The notes beneath the pieces are model-generated. The model was not told the DNA's origin, searched no databases, and saw nothing but the letters and a program-made list of their open reading frames with translations. Shown here in pieces: positions 8,027 to 17,500 of a DNA stretch of 64,000 bases. Source of the DNA: Variovorax paradoxus (lineage in GTDB: Bacteria; Pseudomonadota; Gammaproteobacteria; Burkholderiales; Burkholderiaceae_C); assembly GCF_009498455.1 (NCBI RefSeq), contig NZ_CP045644.1:2731001-2795000 (forward strand), given 5' to 3'. The translations under genes were made by a program, and so were the position numbers. Position 1 is the first letter of the stretch, and each line of letters opens with the position of its first letter.

Positions 8027-8245
8027 TCAATAAGTGATCGTCACCGTGATCGTGCTGCCATAGCTGCCCCGCGCCACGTACTGGCCGGCCGATATGCGGC
8101 CATACACGGTGTAGGTGCGACGGTGCCCCGAGGGTGGCCAGCGCGGTGTAGCCGTCGCTGAAATTGCTGGTGCCCCAGACCGTGTCGCGCGCGCTGGTGG
8201 TGTAGAGGTTGTAGCCCAGCGGCGTGGCGCCCCAAACCGAGGACG
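8027..8245 (-). pseudogene. Remnant of a spore coat U (SCPU) domain protein
   Basis: Read downward, one frame gives PLGYNLYTTSARDTVWG and, after a frameshift near 8110, another gives TVYGRISAGQYVARGSYGST and ends ITVTITY-stop. This is the typical C-terminal half of SCPU-domain proteins, which are secreted subunits of chaperone-usher-type adhesive structures in proteobacteria. The N-terminal half, signal peptide and usher genes are absent. The two pieces are in different frames, so the copy cannot be functional as it stands. Confidence 0.65.
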
Positions 8246-8263
8246 AAGCGACGGAGGCCTGAC

Positions 8264-8584
8264 CTACCGCCGCGGCCGGCGGCAGCTGGTGGACCGCTTT
8301 GCCCGCGGCGCGGCCGTGCGCCACAGATGCGCGCGCTCCCCGTGCGCAGCCTCGGCAAGTTCCGGGCGCTCGTACGTCAGTACCGCGTGGGCCAGACGGG
8401 CAATATCGCGCGGGTCGTCATTGAAGGCTCGCGGGTGCATTGTGTCGCAGACGATGGTGAGCAAGTCACTATCGACCGCGCCCTCGTACAGTTCGTAGAA
8501 CTCGTCCTTGAACTCGTGCCACCACGCCTCCTGATCAGTCAGGGTCCGGCCGGCGAACACGATGGGGGTGGTGGGCTTCCACAT
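8264..8584 (-). CDS. 'EAWWHEF' family protein, copy 2
   Basis: Protein of about 106 residues, related to the protein at 9029-9373. Both share WKP-x2-PIV-x-AG, a D-x-EAWWHEF motif, HP-x-A, DDPR and a C-terminal PE. The homology begins a few residues before this ATG (upstream codons read ETYHRP against NKYHLH in the relative), so the original start may have been lost or may be a rarer codon. The last 25 residues differ from the relative and run up to the SCPU remnant, so the 3' end may be a junction. Function unknown. Confidence 0.5.
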   Translation of the reverse strand: MWKPTTPIVFAGRTLTDQEAWWHEFKDEFYELYEGAVDSDLLTIVCDTMHPRAFNDDPRDIARLAHAVLTYERPELAEAAHGERAHLWRTAAPRAKRSTSCRRPRR

Positions 8585-8678
8585 AGGCCTATGGTACGTC
8601 TCAGCCCGGCTGTTCGCACTACAGATCGAGCGGGAAAAGCTGCCTCAAGGGCGGCGCGGACGTTTGGCTGTTGGTTGC

Positions 8679-8972
8679 TCAATGCCAGCCGCCTTCTCGA
8701 ATGAACTTTTGCGCCGCAGCAGGAGACAGCACGTCGTAGACCCAACGAAACGAGGTGTAGAGAAAGGGGGGGCCGCTTTGCCGATCGGTCACCTGCGCCG
8801 TGATCAGAAAGAATGTTCCGACCGGGTGGCCATTGCGCATGTTGGACGAACACTCGACATGCATGTCAACGTCTAATCCTTGTCCATCGACCGGCCTTGC
8901 CCGAATCGTGCTCGAGGACTTCTCTCCCCGCGCCAGGTAGCTTTGAACGACAACTTTGCGATAGATGCTCAT
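8679..8972 (-). CDS. Hypothetical protein, 97 aa
   Basis: It lies between the two EAWWHEF paralogues on the same strand. The sequence is that of a compact alpha/beta protein (GTFFLITAQVTDRQSGPPFL) with a C-terminal helix (SPAAAQKFIREGGWH). There is no signal peptide and the ribosome site is weak. It resembles small cargo or immunity-size proteins in accessory regions, but no family is recognised. Confidence 0.5.
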   Translation of the reverse strand: MSIYRKVVVQSYLARGEKSSSTIRARPVDGQGLDVDMHVECSSNMRNGHPVGTFFLITAQVTDRQSGPPFLYTSFRWVYDVLSPAAAQKFIREGGWH

Positions 8973-9028
8973 GGCGAATGCTAATTGTCCAAATGAAAAA
9001 CCGCCTCAAGGGCGACTCTTTTGATCTA

Positions 9029-9373
9029 CTAACGTGGCCGCCAGGGGCCAGCGCAGTGTGCCATCCACGGCGCAACAGACCTCGACCGATGTGCTCGCGT
9101 GAGAGATTTGGACGTGGCATCTTCTGGTCGCTCGAGGCCGAAGATTGCGTAGGCTAGCTTGGCCATGTGCCGTGGATCATCTTTGACGGCGATGGGGTGC
9201 ACGACGCGGTAGAGCATGGTGAGCCGGGCGCCGTCGAGCGAACCTTCTCCCAGCTCTTCAAGTTCGTTTCGAAACTCGTGCCACCAAGCCTCCTCATCGT
9301 TCAGGAGTTGGCCGGCGATCACGATGGGGCTGGCGGGCTTCCATATGTGCAAATGGTACTTATTACTTGCCAT
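9029..9373 (-). CDS. 'EAWWHEF' family protein, copy 1
   Basis: Protein of 114 residues starting MASNKYHLHIWKPASPIV. The conserved core (EAWWHEFRNELEELGEG and DDPRHMAKLAYAIFGLERPE) is shared with the protein at 8264-8584. The double Trp, acidic helix and lack of signal peptide suggest a cytoplasmic alpha-helical protein. With 8679-8972 it forms a three-gene same-strand group. The C-terminal tail after PE is Arg/Ser-rich and low in complexity, which may mean read-through into non-coding DNA. Function unknown. Confidence 0.55.
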   Translation of the reverse strand: MASNKYHLHIWKPASPIVIAGQLLNDEEAWWHEFRNELEELGEGSLDGARLTMLYRVVHPIAVKDDPRHMAKLAYAIFGLERPEDATSKSLTRAHRSRSVAPWMAHCAGPWRPR

Positions 9374-9636
9374 TCTGTGTCGTCGCGCCTTCGCCGCTCC
9401 GGGTGTCCGCGTGCGCTCCCACGGTTTCAGGTAGGCACTTTGTCATGGTCGCATGTGCGCCGGCGTAGTGCACGCGCCCTCCCGCAAAAAGGGCGCTTTG
9501 CTCATGCGCAAAGGCGCAGCGTTTCCTAAAGTGATCCCTATGTCACACGCCACGGTCCACTCCGGGAGGACAAGCGGCACGACCTGCATCCGAAGCCGTA
9601 CCGTCTGAACCATCGCCGTCGCACAGGGAGACGATC

Positions 9637-10908
9637 ATGCGTATCCGCCGCCTTCACCAACGCCAGCGTGGCGCAATGATCGTCACTGCCGCGCTCTTCG
9701 TGTTGTTCCTGCTTGGCTTCATGGGCATTGCGCTCGATTTCGGCCATTTGTTCGTCGTCAGGACCGAGCTGCAGACGGCGGTGGACAGTTGCGCATTGGC
9801 GGCGGCGCGCGAGCTCGACAAAACGAGTTCGGCGATCACGCGGGGCAAGAGCGCCGGCCAGACGGCCGGCAACGCGAACCGGGTGAACATGCAATCGGCC
9901 ACCTGGGGTGGGCAGGGCCAGATCCAGGCCACCGAAGTCACGTTCCGCGACGCTTCCTATGCGTCCACGAGCGTTCCTACCGCGGCCGTCTACGCGCAGT
10001 GCGCGCACAGCCAGCCCAACATCAGAATGTGGCTGATGCAGGCCATCGGCGCCTTCTCAGGCGACACCGCCGGCAACCCCCCGACACGCAGCGTGGCGGC
10101 GAGCGCCGTCGCCACCCGCGCGAGCGCACAGACCGCGTGCCCCGTTCCGGTCGCGGCGAAGCCGAAGCCGGGCGGCACGGCGCCGAACTACGGCTTTGCC
10201 GTCGGCGAATGGGTGACGCTCATCATGGCGCAAAACGCGGCCGTGGGCGGCCAGATCGGCTGGGCCAACCTCGACGGCAGCAACAGCGCCTCGGAAACCG
10301 TAGCCGAGCTCAACGGCCGTTGCGGCGCCAAGGTGGGCGACACGATCGGCACTCCCGGGGTGCAGGCCACGGTGGCCGATGTCTGGAATGAGCGCTTCGG
10401 CATCTACAAGAACAGCGGCGACCCGAGCACGGAGCGGCCCGACTACACCGGCTACGCCTACACCTCGCTTAACTGGCCTGCACAGTTCAATGCCTACAGC
10501 GGCACACCGGGTGCTGGAGCGCCCGCGAGCGCACAGAACTTCGTGACCAAGCGAGCAGCGTTCGCGTCGTGCGCCGACACCGGAACAAAGCTGAGTGGCT
10601 CGAACAGCTGCGAGTCGATCACCGGACTGTCCCTCAACAGTTTCAAGAAGCTAGCCAACCCGGGCAATGTCGCCGGAGGCCACATGCAGTACGGCTTCGA
10701 CCGCCGCATGGTCACCGTGCCGGTCGTCGACGGCGGCAACCACGTGATCGACTACCTCTGCATGCTGATGCTGCAGCCGCTGAGCATCCCGATGACGGAG
10801 GTGCAGCTCGAGTTCCGCAGCAACGCGGGTGCCGTAGGCAGCCTTTGCACTACCAACGGGCTGGCTGGTGGATCAGTGGGGCCGCTGGTTCCTGTCCTGG
10901 TGAGGTGA
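9637..10908 (+). CDS. TadG-like pilus assembly / TadE-family protein
   Basis: Protein of 423 residues. The N-terminus RRLHQRQRGAMIVTAALFVL followed by FLGFMGIALDFGHLFVV is the classic TadE/TadG pattern: an Arg-rich, QRGA-type leader, one transmembrane helix, then 'D.G..F..R.ELQ.A.D..ALAAA..LD'. TadG proteins are minor pilin-like or anchoring parts of tight-adherence (Flp) pili. The large C-terminal region is extracytoplasmic and has about nine Cys. A ribosome site (AGGGAGA) precedes the ATG. No other tad genes are in the window, so this is an orphan or works with a distant tad locus. Confidence 0.8.
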   Translation: MRIRRLHQRQRGAMIVTAALFVLFLLGFMGIALDFGHLFVVRTELQTAVDSCALAAARELDKTSSAITRGKSAGQTAGNANRVNMQSATWGGQGQIQATEVTFRDASYASTSVPTAAVYAQCAHSQPNIRMWLMQAIGAFSGDTAGNPPTRSVAASAVATRASAQTACPVPVAAKPKPGGTAPNYGFAVGEWVTLIMAQNAAVGGQIGWANLDGSNSASETVAELNGRCGAKVGDTIGTPGVQATVADVWNERFGIYKNSGDPSTERPDYTGYAYTSLNWPAQFNAYSGTPGAGAPASAQNFVTKRAAFASCADTGTKLSGSNSCESITGLSLNSFKKLANPGNVAGGHMQYGFDRRMVTVPVVDGGNHVIDYLCMLMLQPLSIPMTEVQLEFRSNAGAVGSLCTTNGLAGGSVGPLVPVLVR

Positions 10909-11197
10909 AGCGAGCACCATGAAAAATTCCCATCGCAGAAAACATTGTGCGGCGCTGAACGAGTTGGCGCTGATCAGCTACGCCATGAACCCCACGGAGA
11001 CCGACGCCGAGAACCTGCCGCGCACCTACCGGCACGACCGTCAATTGCCTCGAATCTTGCACCGAGCGGCGGCGTGGGGTTTGGGCGCACGGTTGGGCGT
11101 CCCCAAGTTCTTGGCAGCCAGTGCGGCCTTGCGTTCCGGCATCGACAGTCAAACAACCTCACCTGCGCCGCCGGTCCACGTAAACCCGGGAGACCCA

Positions 11198-11419
11198 ATG
11201 CCTATGCATCTGCCTTGCCGCCTTTGCTGCGCGCGACTGTCGCTGCTGATCGATGATCAGGCGGAGATTCGAATGTGCGAGGTGCTGCGCAGCGCGGGGT
11301 TGATCGAGGCTGAGCTTCCGCCCTTGCTGCACCAGCGTGGGCGAGTCGTTTATTCAGGCCAGGCGACCGTGATGCGCGTGACGCCCAGGGGGCATGCCGC
11401 ATCCGGACAAGCACATTGA
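11198..11419 (+). CDS. Hypothetical protein, 73 aa
   Basis: The frame stays open upstream to an ATG at 10919, just after the TadG-like gene. The first 90 codons look non-coding, so I start it at the ATG at 11198, which has a fair ribosome site (CGGGAGA). The product has a CRLCC motif near the N-terminus and a helical centre (LLIDDQAEIRMCEVLRSAGL). It overlaps the next gene's longer start option. The 289 bases between 10909 and here hold nothing else I can support. Confidence 0.4.
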   Translation: MPMHLPCRLCCARLSLLIDDQAEIRMCEVLRSAGLIEAELPPLLHQRGRVVYSGQATVMRVTPRGHAASGQAH

Positions 11420-11429
11420 ATCGAGCAGC

Positions 11430-11651
11430 ATGGCCAAGCTTCTCAAGCACATGGCGACGGTGACCCTCCGCTTGCCCTTCGGCATTGGCTCGGATGCTGA
11501 AGTCGCAGCCCTTCGCCGCGCAGGAATTCCCGTTGATGCGCTCGGCAACGCAGAGTTTGGCTACCTGTTCATGAGGCCCTCTAACAACCGCTGCGACAAC
11601 ATCTTCCGATGGTTCGCCACGGAGCTGATGCAGAATCCTCCGGGACCATGA
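11430..11651 (+). CDS. Hypothetical protein, 73 aa
   Basis: The chain is protein-like (MAKLLKHMATVTLRLPFGIG ... AEFGYLFMRPSNNRCDNIFR). I chose the start at 11430 for its GAGCAG ribosome-like sequence; an upstream ATG at 11394 would overlap the previous gene by 26 bases. Same strand as and close behind the 11198 gene, so the two may be co-transcribed. No family recognised. Confidence 0.4.
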   Translation: MAKLLKHMATVTLRLPFGIGSDAEVAALRRAGIPVDALGNAEFGYLFMRPSNNRCDNIFRWFATELMQNPPGP

Positions 11652-11670
11652 GAGGCTGCGTAGGTCTCTG

Positions 11671-11716
11671 TGTCGGGGGCGTGCGCCATCGAGGTCAAAG
11701 CAGACGTCCCCCGACA
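11671..11716. repeat. Inverted repeat beyond the 3' end of the first recombinase gene
   Basis: TGTCGGGGG (11671-11679) and CCCCCGACA (11708-11716) are perfect inverted copies 28 bases apart. The match extends three more pairs (CGT/ACG) if one bulged base is allowed. It lies 113 bases beyond the stop of the minus-strand recombinase. It could be a terminator stem or part of an attachment region. Confidence 0.5.
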
Positions 11717-11828
11717 GCCGAAGGTATGACAGCAGAGGGCCCTTTTAAGACAGTCGATGGTTTTCAAGGCAGTCACTTCCCAACTTGGTTACCAATCACC
11801 AACTGGGCGCCGACCAGTCTGTGTATGG

Positions 11829-12854
11829 CTACAGCAATGACGGAATCTTGCGTCTCGCCACCGGCCGGATGTAGCGCGCGAGCGTGGCGTCGGATGTGTG
11901 ACCGGTCTGCTCCCTGATCTGGAACGGCTGGAGCCCGGCAATTGCCGCTTGCGTGCAATAGCCGGCGCGCATTGAGTGACCGGACACATCGGCTTCGCGG
12001 CCACCAACCTTGCCGATGGCAGATTTGATGATCAATGCCACCGACTGCGCCGTCAGTGGTCCATCGGCGATGCGGTCGTGACGGTCGACGCCGCGAAAAA
12101 TGTAGCCGGCGTCGATGCCGGAGATCGTCAGCCACTCCTGCAGCGCCAACACGGGGCAGCGATCGCCGTTGGCATGCGGAACGAAGACAGTTCGTCCTGC
12201 CCCGCTCTGATCTGTCTTGGAACGAACAAGCAGAATCTCAAGGCCGTTGCTGTGCTCGGTCACGTGCTCGCGCTTGATGGTCACCAACTCACTGCGGCGG
12301 AATGCGCCGGCGAACCCGACCAAGAGAAGCGCTTTATCACGCGCGGCTTTCTTCGGCCTTTGGCGGTCGGACATCACCATCATTGCCACCAAGTCGTCTT
12401 TGAGGATCGGCCGGACCCGGCGTTGGCGCACGCCGAATGTGCGCTTGATGCCGGCCATGGTCTTCTTCACCACAGGATCATGGACCGGCGAAGCAAAGCC
12501 GCGCTCGACATGCGCATGGTGAATGCCGATGAGCCGGCGCTCTAGGGTGGCAACGGCCAGTTGCCCAGCGAACGCGGCCAAAAATTCCACGATCTGCACC
12601 GGGCTCGCCGGTATCGTGCCCCCGGCCGCACGGAACATTTTTTCGTCGAGCGCGTAGGCGGCCGCTGTCGCACTCGATTGCGATGCCGCCATGTAGCCAT
12701 TGGCGAGTGCCGATGGCGCGCCAGCGGTCCGATTCGCCGGCTTGGTGGCGGTGCCGATGAACGTCGGCTTGGTGGCGGCGGTGGACAGGGCGAGATTCTG
12801 AATTTCTTGCCCGCTCTCCAAGGCGGACGCGGGCGAACCTTGTGGTTTTTCCAT
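11829..12854 (-). CDS. Tyrosine recombinase / phage-type integrase
   Basis: Protein of 341 residues. The C-terminal catalytic domain shows the full tyrosine-recombinase set: Arg in FRRSELV (about 187), Lys in RSKTD (about 213), HSMR (His 293, Arg 296), a second His in TGHT (about 319) and the nucleophile Tyr in ARYIRP (about 328). The N-terminal part contains a SAM-like core-binding region (about 75-160) after a Thr/Ala-rich leader. I use the ATG at 12854, which has a GAGAG ribosome site; a TTG at 12866 is possible. A perfect 12-7-12 inverted repeat lies just upstream. It is unrelated in detail to the P4-type integrase at 25335, so it marks a second element or remnant. Confidence 0.88.
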   Translation of the reverse strand: MEKPQGSPASALESGQEIQNLALSTAATKPTFIGTATKPANRTAGAPSALANGYMAASQSSATAAAYALDEKMFRAAGGTIPASPVQIVEFLAAFAGQLAVATLERRLIGIHHAHVERGFASPVHDPVVKKTMAGIKRTFGVRQRRVRPILKDDLVAMMVMSDRQRPKKAARDKALLLVGFAGAFRRSELVTIKREHVTEHSNGLEILLVRSKTDQSGAGRTVFVPHANGDRCPVLALQEWLTISGIDAGYIFRGVDRHDRIADGPLTAQSVALIIKSAIGKVGGREADVSGHSMRAGYCTQAAIAGLQPFQIREQTGHTSDATLARYIRPVARRKIPSLL

Positions 12855-13251
12855 AAAAGCTCTCAAGGAAAGAAGCGCACGCGGCCGGGTATCGAGAATG
12901 TCAGCTTCTCGATACCCAGCGGCAGACGCAAAAAAGCCGGCAGCGGACCCGCAATGGCTGCGGAGCGCGTACCGGCGACGGAACGTCAGAGACGAGGGGG
13001 ATTTGGAGAGAAAAAGCCCGGGAGAGTGGGCTCGACTTGGACTGGTAGGTGCACCAAGATGAAAAATCTCGGCGGCAGTCCTGCTAACACCTGCTGGCGT
13101 CAGCTAAATTTTGCCAGGTATTTTCGCGCTGTGCCAAGGCGCGGCTTCAACGGCTATTGGCTCTCAGGCGACGGGTCGGGCCAAGCCTTGCACGCTCAGC
13201 CTCTACGGCTGAGAAGACTACGTTCGCTTCGTTTTGCGCGCCAGGTAGCAG
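12855..13251. other. Intergenic region between recombinase and AlbA_2 gene
   Basis: About 400 bases. Apart from the inverted repeat at 12887-12917 I see no gene. A long plus-strand open frame crosses it but is Arg/Gly-rich and antisense to the recombinase, so it is rejected. The region contains the promoter of the recombinase gene and the 3' end of the defence-type gene run. Confidence 0.5.
12887..12917. repeat. Perfect 12-bp inverted repeat with 7-bp spacer
   Basis: GGGTATCGAGAA (12887-12898), spacer TGTCAGC, then TTCTCGATACCC (12906-12917). It lies 33 bases upstream of the recombinase start codon. Arms of 11-13 bp around a 6-8 bp spacer are the layout of tyrosine-recombinase core sites (loxP, FRT, dif-like), so it may be the crossover site of the adjacent enzyme. 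An operator for autoregulation or a hairpin in the leader are alternatives. Confidence 0.75.
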
Positions 13252-14394
13252 CTACTTCTTGGCTGGCGCTGCAGCGTAGCCAAAGGCTTGGTAGAGAACG
13301 TCACGCGTGTCAGAGAGGAGGCCTGAGACGTCGATGGCACCCGATACATCCTCAATGTAAATCTCAGGGAACACCATAAAAGGTCGATCGGCCTCCTTCT
13401 GGTGAAAAACGGAGTATCCATCGAGGGCAAGAACGCAGCCCCCCACGTGCATGAGGGCGCAGGTCACGAGTGCGGGCCCAGAGATTTCGTACTTCTTCGC
13501 GGCCTTCAGCGAGACATTGAGGCAACGTTCGAAGAAGTCCAGGGTGTGCGTGGCATACACGCTCATCTTCCCGTTCTGTCCGCCACCGCCAGCAATCGTC
13601 ATGTATTCCATCGAGCCGTTCCTGAAGAGCTGGCTCTGCGAGAACGCTTCTCCGTTGGCACCGAGGTAGGCGCCGGTTCCGTCGAGGTTCATGCGCGGGT
13701 TTGCGCCACCGTCCCAAACAATGAAGTCGACGAACTGCACCTTTTTTACATCGACAGATGAACGGCTTGATAACCCGGAAAGCGAGACGAGCTCAAGCAC
13801 CGCCAAGGGGGACACTCCCATCGGCATCTGCATCTTCCTGTCTTCCACTAGCCTCAGCCTTGACTTCACAAATTCGCGAGCCTGCGTGGCGAGCGAAGCG
13901 GACGAACTGAATGCTGATCGGAGCTGGTCGTAGGTCATGTCGCTGGTGATTGTTCCGTTGCGGAGGACAAAGCGGCGTTGGCTGTTGTTGTTTCGAATGC
14001 AGTGAGGGCCATCGAACGACGCGGGCACTCGAATCACGAGGCCGAATCCGTGCTCGAGTGGAACGTGTTTGAGCTGGATTCCCCGGATGCGAGGCTCGAT
14101 CCAAGACTCGAGCGTCTGAAGTAGGCGACGAGATGCATCGTCGTAAGACTCGCCTACAAGGGGAATCACGCTCTCGGCGCTTCCACCTGCGGAGTCCTCC
14201 TTGATCCCGTAAACCAGATCGCCGCCGTCTGCATTGGCCAGAGCGCAAACGTCCTTGGCGAGCTCGTTTTTGCCTTTGTCGTCGTTGCGTGTGAGTTCTT
14301 GCTTGAAATCCACAGTTCCGCTCTCGCTGAACCGTTGATTGCAGATGGCTTGAAAGGTGGCGGCGTCGATAAGACCGAGCGCGTACGGAAGCAT
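13252..14394 (-). CDS. AlbA_2 / Schlafen-type putative DNA- or RNA-binding protein
   Basis: Protein of 380 residues. Residues about 10-150 form an AlbA_2 (Schlafen AAA_4-like) domain: ESGTVDFK (24-31), the helix LAKDVCALANADGG and the strand DLVYGIKED, then VIRVPAS and the strand with RFVLRNGTITSDM. These domains bind nucleic acid and occur in transcription regulators and defence proteins. The C-terminal 200 residues show no known fold. The gene is the last of five on this strand, 123 bases after the Dsr1-like gene, so a role in the same defence locus is plausible. The start has a GGGGAAA ribosome site. Confidence 0.75.
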   Translation of the reverse strand: MLPYALGLIDAATFQAICNQRFSESGTVDFKQELTRNDDKGKNELAKDVCALANADGGDLVYGIKEDSAGGSAESVIPLVGESYDDASRRLLQTLESWIEPRIRGIQLKHVPLEHGFGLVIRVPASFDGPHCIRNNNSQRRFVLRNGTITSDMTYDQLRSAFSSSASLATQAREFVKSRLRLVEDRKMQMPMGVSPLAVLELVSLSGLSSRSSVDVKKVQFVDFIVWDGGANPRMNLDGTGAYLGANGEAFSQSQLFRNGSMEYMTIAGGGGQNGKMSVYATHTLDFFERCLNVSLKAAKKYEISGPALVTCALMHVGGCVLALDGYSVFHQKEADRPFMVFPEIYIEDVSGAIDVSGLLSDTRDVLYQAFGYAAAPAKK

Positions 14395-14517
14395 CGTGAT
14401 TTCCCCGCTACATGTTGACGAGATGAAATCCAGACCTGCGAGGGGCAGCAGAAGACTTTGGGGACAGACATGCTACGCACAATAGAGGCCATAGATCTCT
14501 CATGCCGCCACTTGTCG

Positions 14518-17500
14518 TCATGCCCCAAATTTCCTCGCGAGTTCGTCCAGTCTCATGAATCTGCGATCCCGAAGTAGGTCCGGCGCTGCTTGACCGACGG
14601 CAGTAAGGCACTGCCGCAATTTCGGTGATAGCCAGGATGGCTGATCGCCCATGATGGTGAATAGAAACCGCAGCGCGTCTTCTGGAAAACGGGTAGATAG
14701 GCTGGATTCCTGCAACCGATCAATCACATAGTCGGGGTGTTGAACCACGCGCAGCCAGTTTCCAACCGTCGCCATCGCTGATGGGAATTCGCCGCCTGTC
14801 GCGACGCACAGGCGGGCCAGTGATTCAGCGCTGGCGTTCGATACCTGATCATTGGACTTCGGCCAGATTTTTTCCCAAAACGGCAAGACCCGATTTCTCC
14901 AGTAGTCTTCGCGTTGATCGCCCGCGCCTTCCAGTGCGCGCACTAAAGCTCGGGCCGACTCGCGCAGGCCACCAGCAGGAAGTGAGCGGATGGCTGTGGC
15001 CAGTTGCGCTATGGTGAAAGTGTCGCCAGGGTCGAGCGCCACAAACGTCAGGAACGCCGCAAACTGCTCCTTGTGCTTGCCCAACTGCGCATAGTGATTC
15101 ACCGTGTCGAGAAAGGCGGGCTTGATCGCTTCCATCAACGGGCGATAAAGCCGTGGCGACCAAAGAAAACCTTCCCATGCAGCTTGCGCTTCGGTGTCGG
15201 AGCGACTCCAGTCGAGTAGTGGTAGAAGGTGCTTCTCCGACCAAGCTCTATCCACCCGGAACAACGAGAGGGCGTGGGCTGACAGCAATACCCGACCGTG
15301 TCTGAACTTGGCGACCTTGGTATCGCAAAGCTCCGTGAAGATGGGCCTGATGAATTCCGGCAGCCCTTGCCCGTCGTTTGGCTTCTTTCGATACCACCAA
15401 TCCAGCAATGCCTGCGTCACATGGCCGACAGGATGATTGATAGCGCGAAAGATCGGATCCTCAGTGTCGCCGTCGTCCTCGAAGTCCAAACGCAAAATGC
15501 GTTGAGCAAGCATCAGGAAGTGATCTTCATGACTCTCGAAGGTTTTCGCCACAGCTTGTAGCCACCAACTGACGCCATGGGACAAGGCTTGCACGAAGTC
15601 ATCAGAGGCGCTGACGACTACCGGAGCCATGAAGTGCCACGAACGGTCGCGCAATTTCTCTTCCGACCAGGCTTGTAGCGCATCGCGCCAGCGCTCGACG
15701 GGCCAATTGCTCTGCTGCGCGGACTTACACAAAGCATAGGCCGTTGCCTGAAACATCTCCGAGCACAGCTTACGCCAGTCGTCCTGCTGTGTATTTTCCA
15801 GTACAGGCTGCACCAACAGATAGTTCAGTACACCGCGACGCGTGCGTGGAATAGGGGTGAATGGCTTCCACGGGTCACGATCACCAACCCAGCCGCCTCC
15901 CGTCCAGATGGGAAACTCGTCGCTCTCATCCGTTGCAAGCTGCCACGGGTACTGCGCCGAGAGGGCATTGAGCCGCGATTGCCCGGCCTCGCTGAGGGTC
16001 GTCCCTGCTTGGACAATTTTTGCAAGCCGCAGCCATACGCCGTGATCAACGATATTGATCCAAGCATCGGGCTCGATATCGGTACGGTACAGACCGCGGG
16101 GCGGCCCGGAAAGAATGGCATGCTCCAATTCAGCCCGCATCGCTGCATCCAATTGCGGTGCCAAAGAAACCAACAGACGCATGGTTTCGCGTCTGGTTTC
16201 CTCCGACCAGAGCCATCGTCGCTCATCCCCCAAAATCCAGTCGAGAGCCTGCCGGAGCGAAATAACACGGCCCTGTGCGGCGGCAAACAGGGCGAGGCGA
16301 CGAAACACCGGGTACACCCCGTGCGCCCATATTTCGGCCACGATTCGCGCCCGTTCCGGTGACTTCGAGGCGGTGGCCAACCACGCATCGCGGGTCAGTT
16401 CGATCAGCGCCGTCCAGTCGTGGAAGTCATTGTTCTGCGAGTGATCTGAAATCGAAGGTTGATGGACATATGAATGATCGTTCTCGCTGTCCACCCCACC
16501 AAGCTCACGCATTAAGTCGAGTGCGTCGCGCAGCAAGGCGCTGAAGTCGTCCAGCAGTTCTGGCAATGCCGTCGCCCACTGTTCATTCTTGGGCATGTCG
16601 CGCAGGCCGGAATGAACGTGATCCGATGCCAGCACGACTTCCCATTCCACGATCTGCTTGATGCGATCATGCGCCCCGTCGTCTTCGTCCGTCCCAGGCC
16701 AGCGGAACGGTTCACGCAATGACAAGCAAGGTGCCAATGTTTGCCGAAGAGCCAAGCGCACACTTGCGGTCAACCCATCGTATTTGAATCGATCGCGCCA
16801 AGCGTAGAGGCTTAGGTCAAGTAGTCCGGATTTAACATGCCCGTTGAGCAGCATGCGCCAGAGCGTTCGCATCGCGGGACGGGGAATGGCGTTGGGTGCA
16901 TTCGCTCGAATGCGGTCTAACTCGGGAGATTTGCCACCGTTTGCGAGTTCGTCCAGTTCGTCGAGACGACGTTCGATCAACCAGATCAATCGGTCGTGCA
17001 GTCGGCCACCGCGCTTAATCAGCCACAGAAGAAGTTTTGGGTCGTTGAGGTGACGGACCAGCCAGCGGGCTAGTTGGAACATCACAGCATCCCAGTCGCT
17101 GTTGCGACGCCCGACGTCGGCAATCCTCATCCAAGGCGCGAGCGGGTATGGGGTTGGCCTGCTGATCAAGCTGTAGGAAAGCTTTTCGTCCACAGCGGGC
17201 TGGGGGTGGACGCTGAACCGTCCGAGATCGACATGGCGATAGAGTTCCTCACTCAGCGACTCCAGCCAGTCCAGTGACGGTACCGGGTCGAGTTCCGCGA
17301 ACCGCTTTGCGGGCAGGCCGCCCGGATCGCTCAACGCCCACAACATCCGACCGACGAAGTCATCCTCCTTCGTGCTCGCCAACGGGCGGGCAATGGCGCA
17401 TTCGACGACGATACGTTCCTTGCCCCGCACGCCGTCGCGGTAAGTGCTGGCCCAAGCGCGCAGGGTCCTGTGCAAATAGGCGTGACGCTGGTGCTCGCGA

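Noticed and set aside
8264..9373. Toxin-immunity locus
   Set aside because: The small paralogues would fit, but no toxin, secretion marker or delivery gene is visible, so the label is not supported.
12561..13379. A 272-codon plus-strand frame upstream of and antisense to the first recombinase
   Set aside because: Arg/Gly-rich, antisense to a clear integrase and to the AlbA_2 gene end; no start signal.
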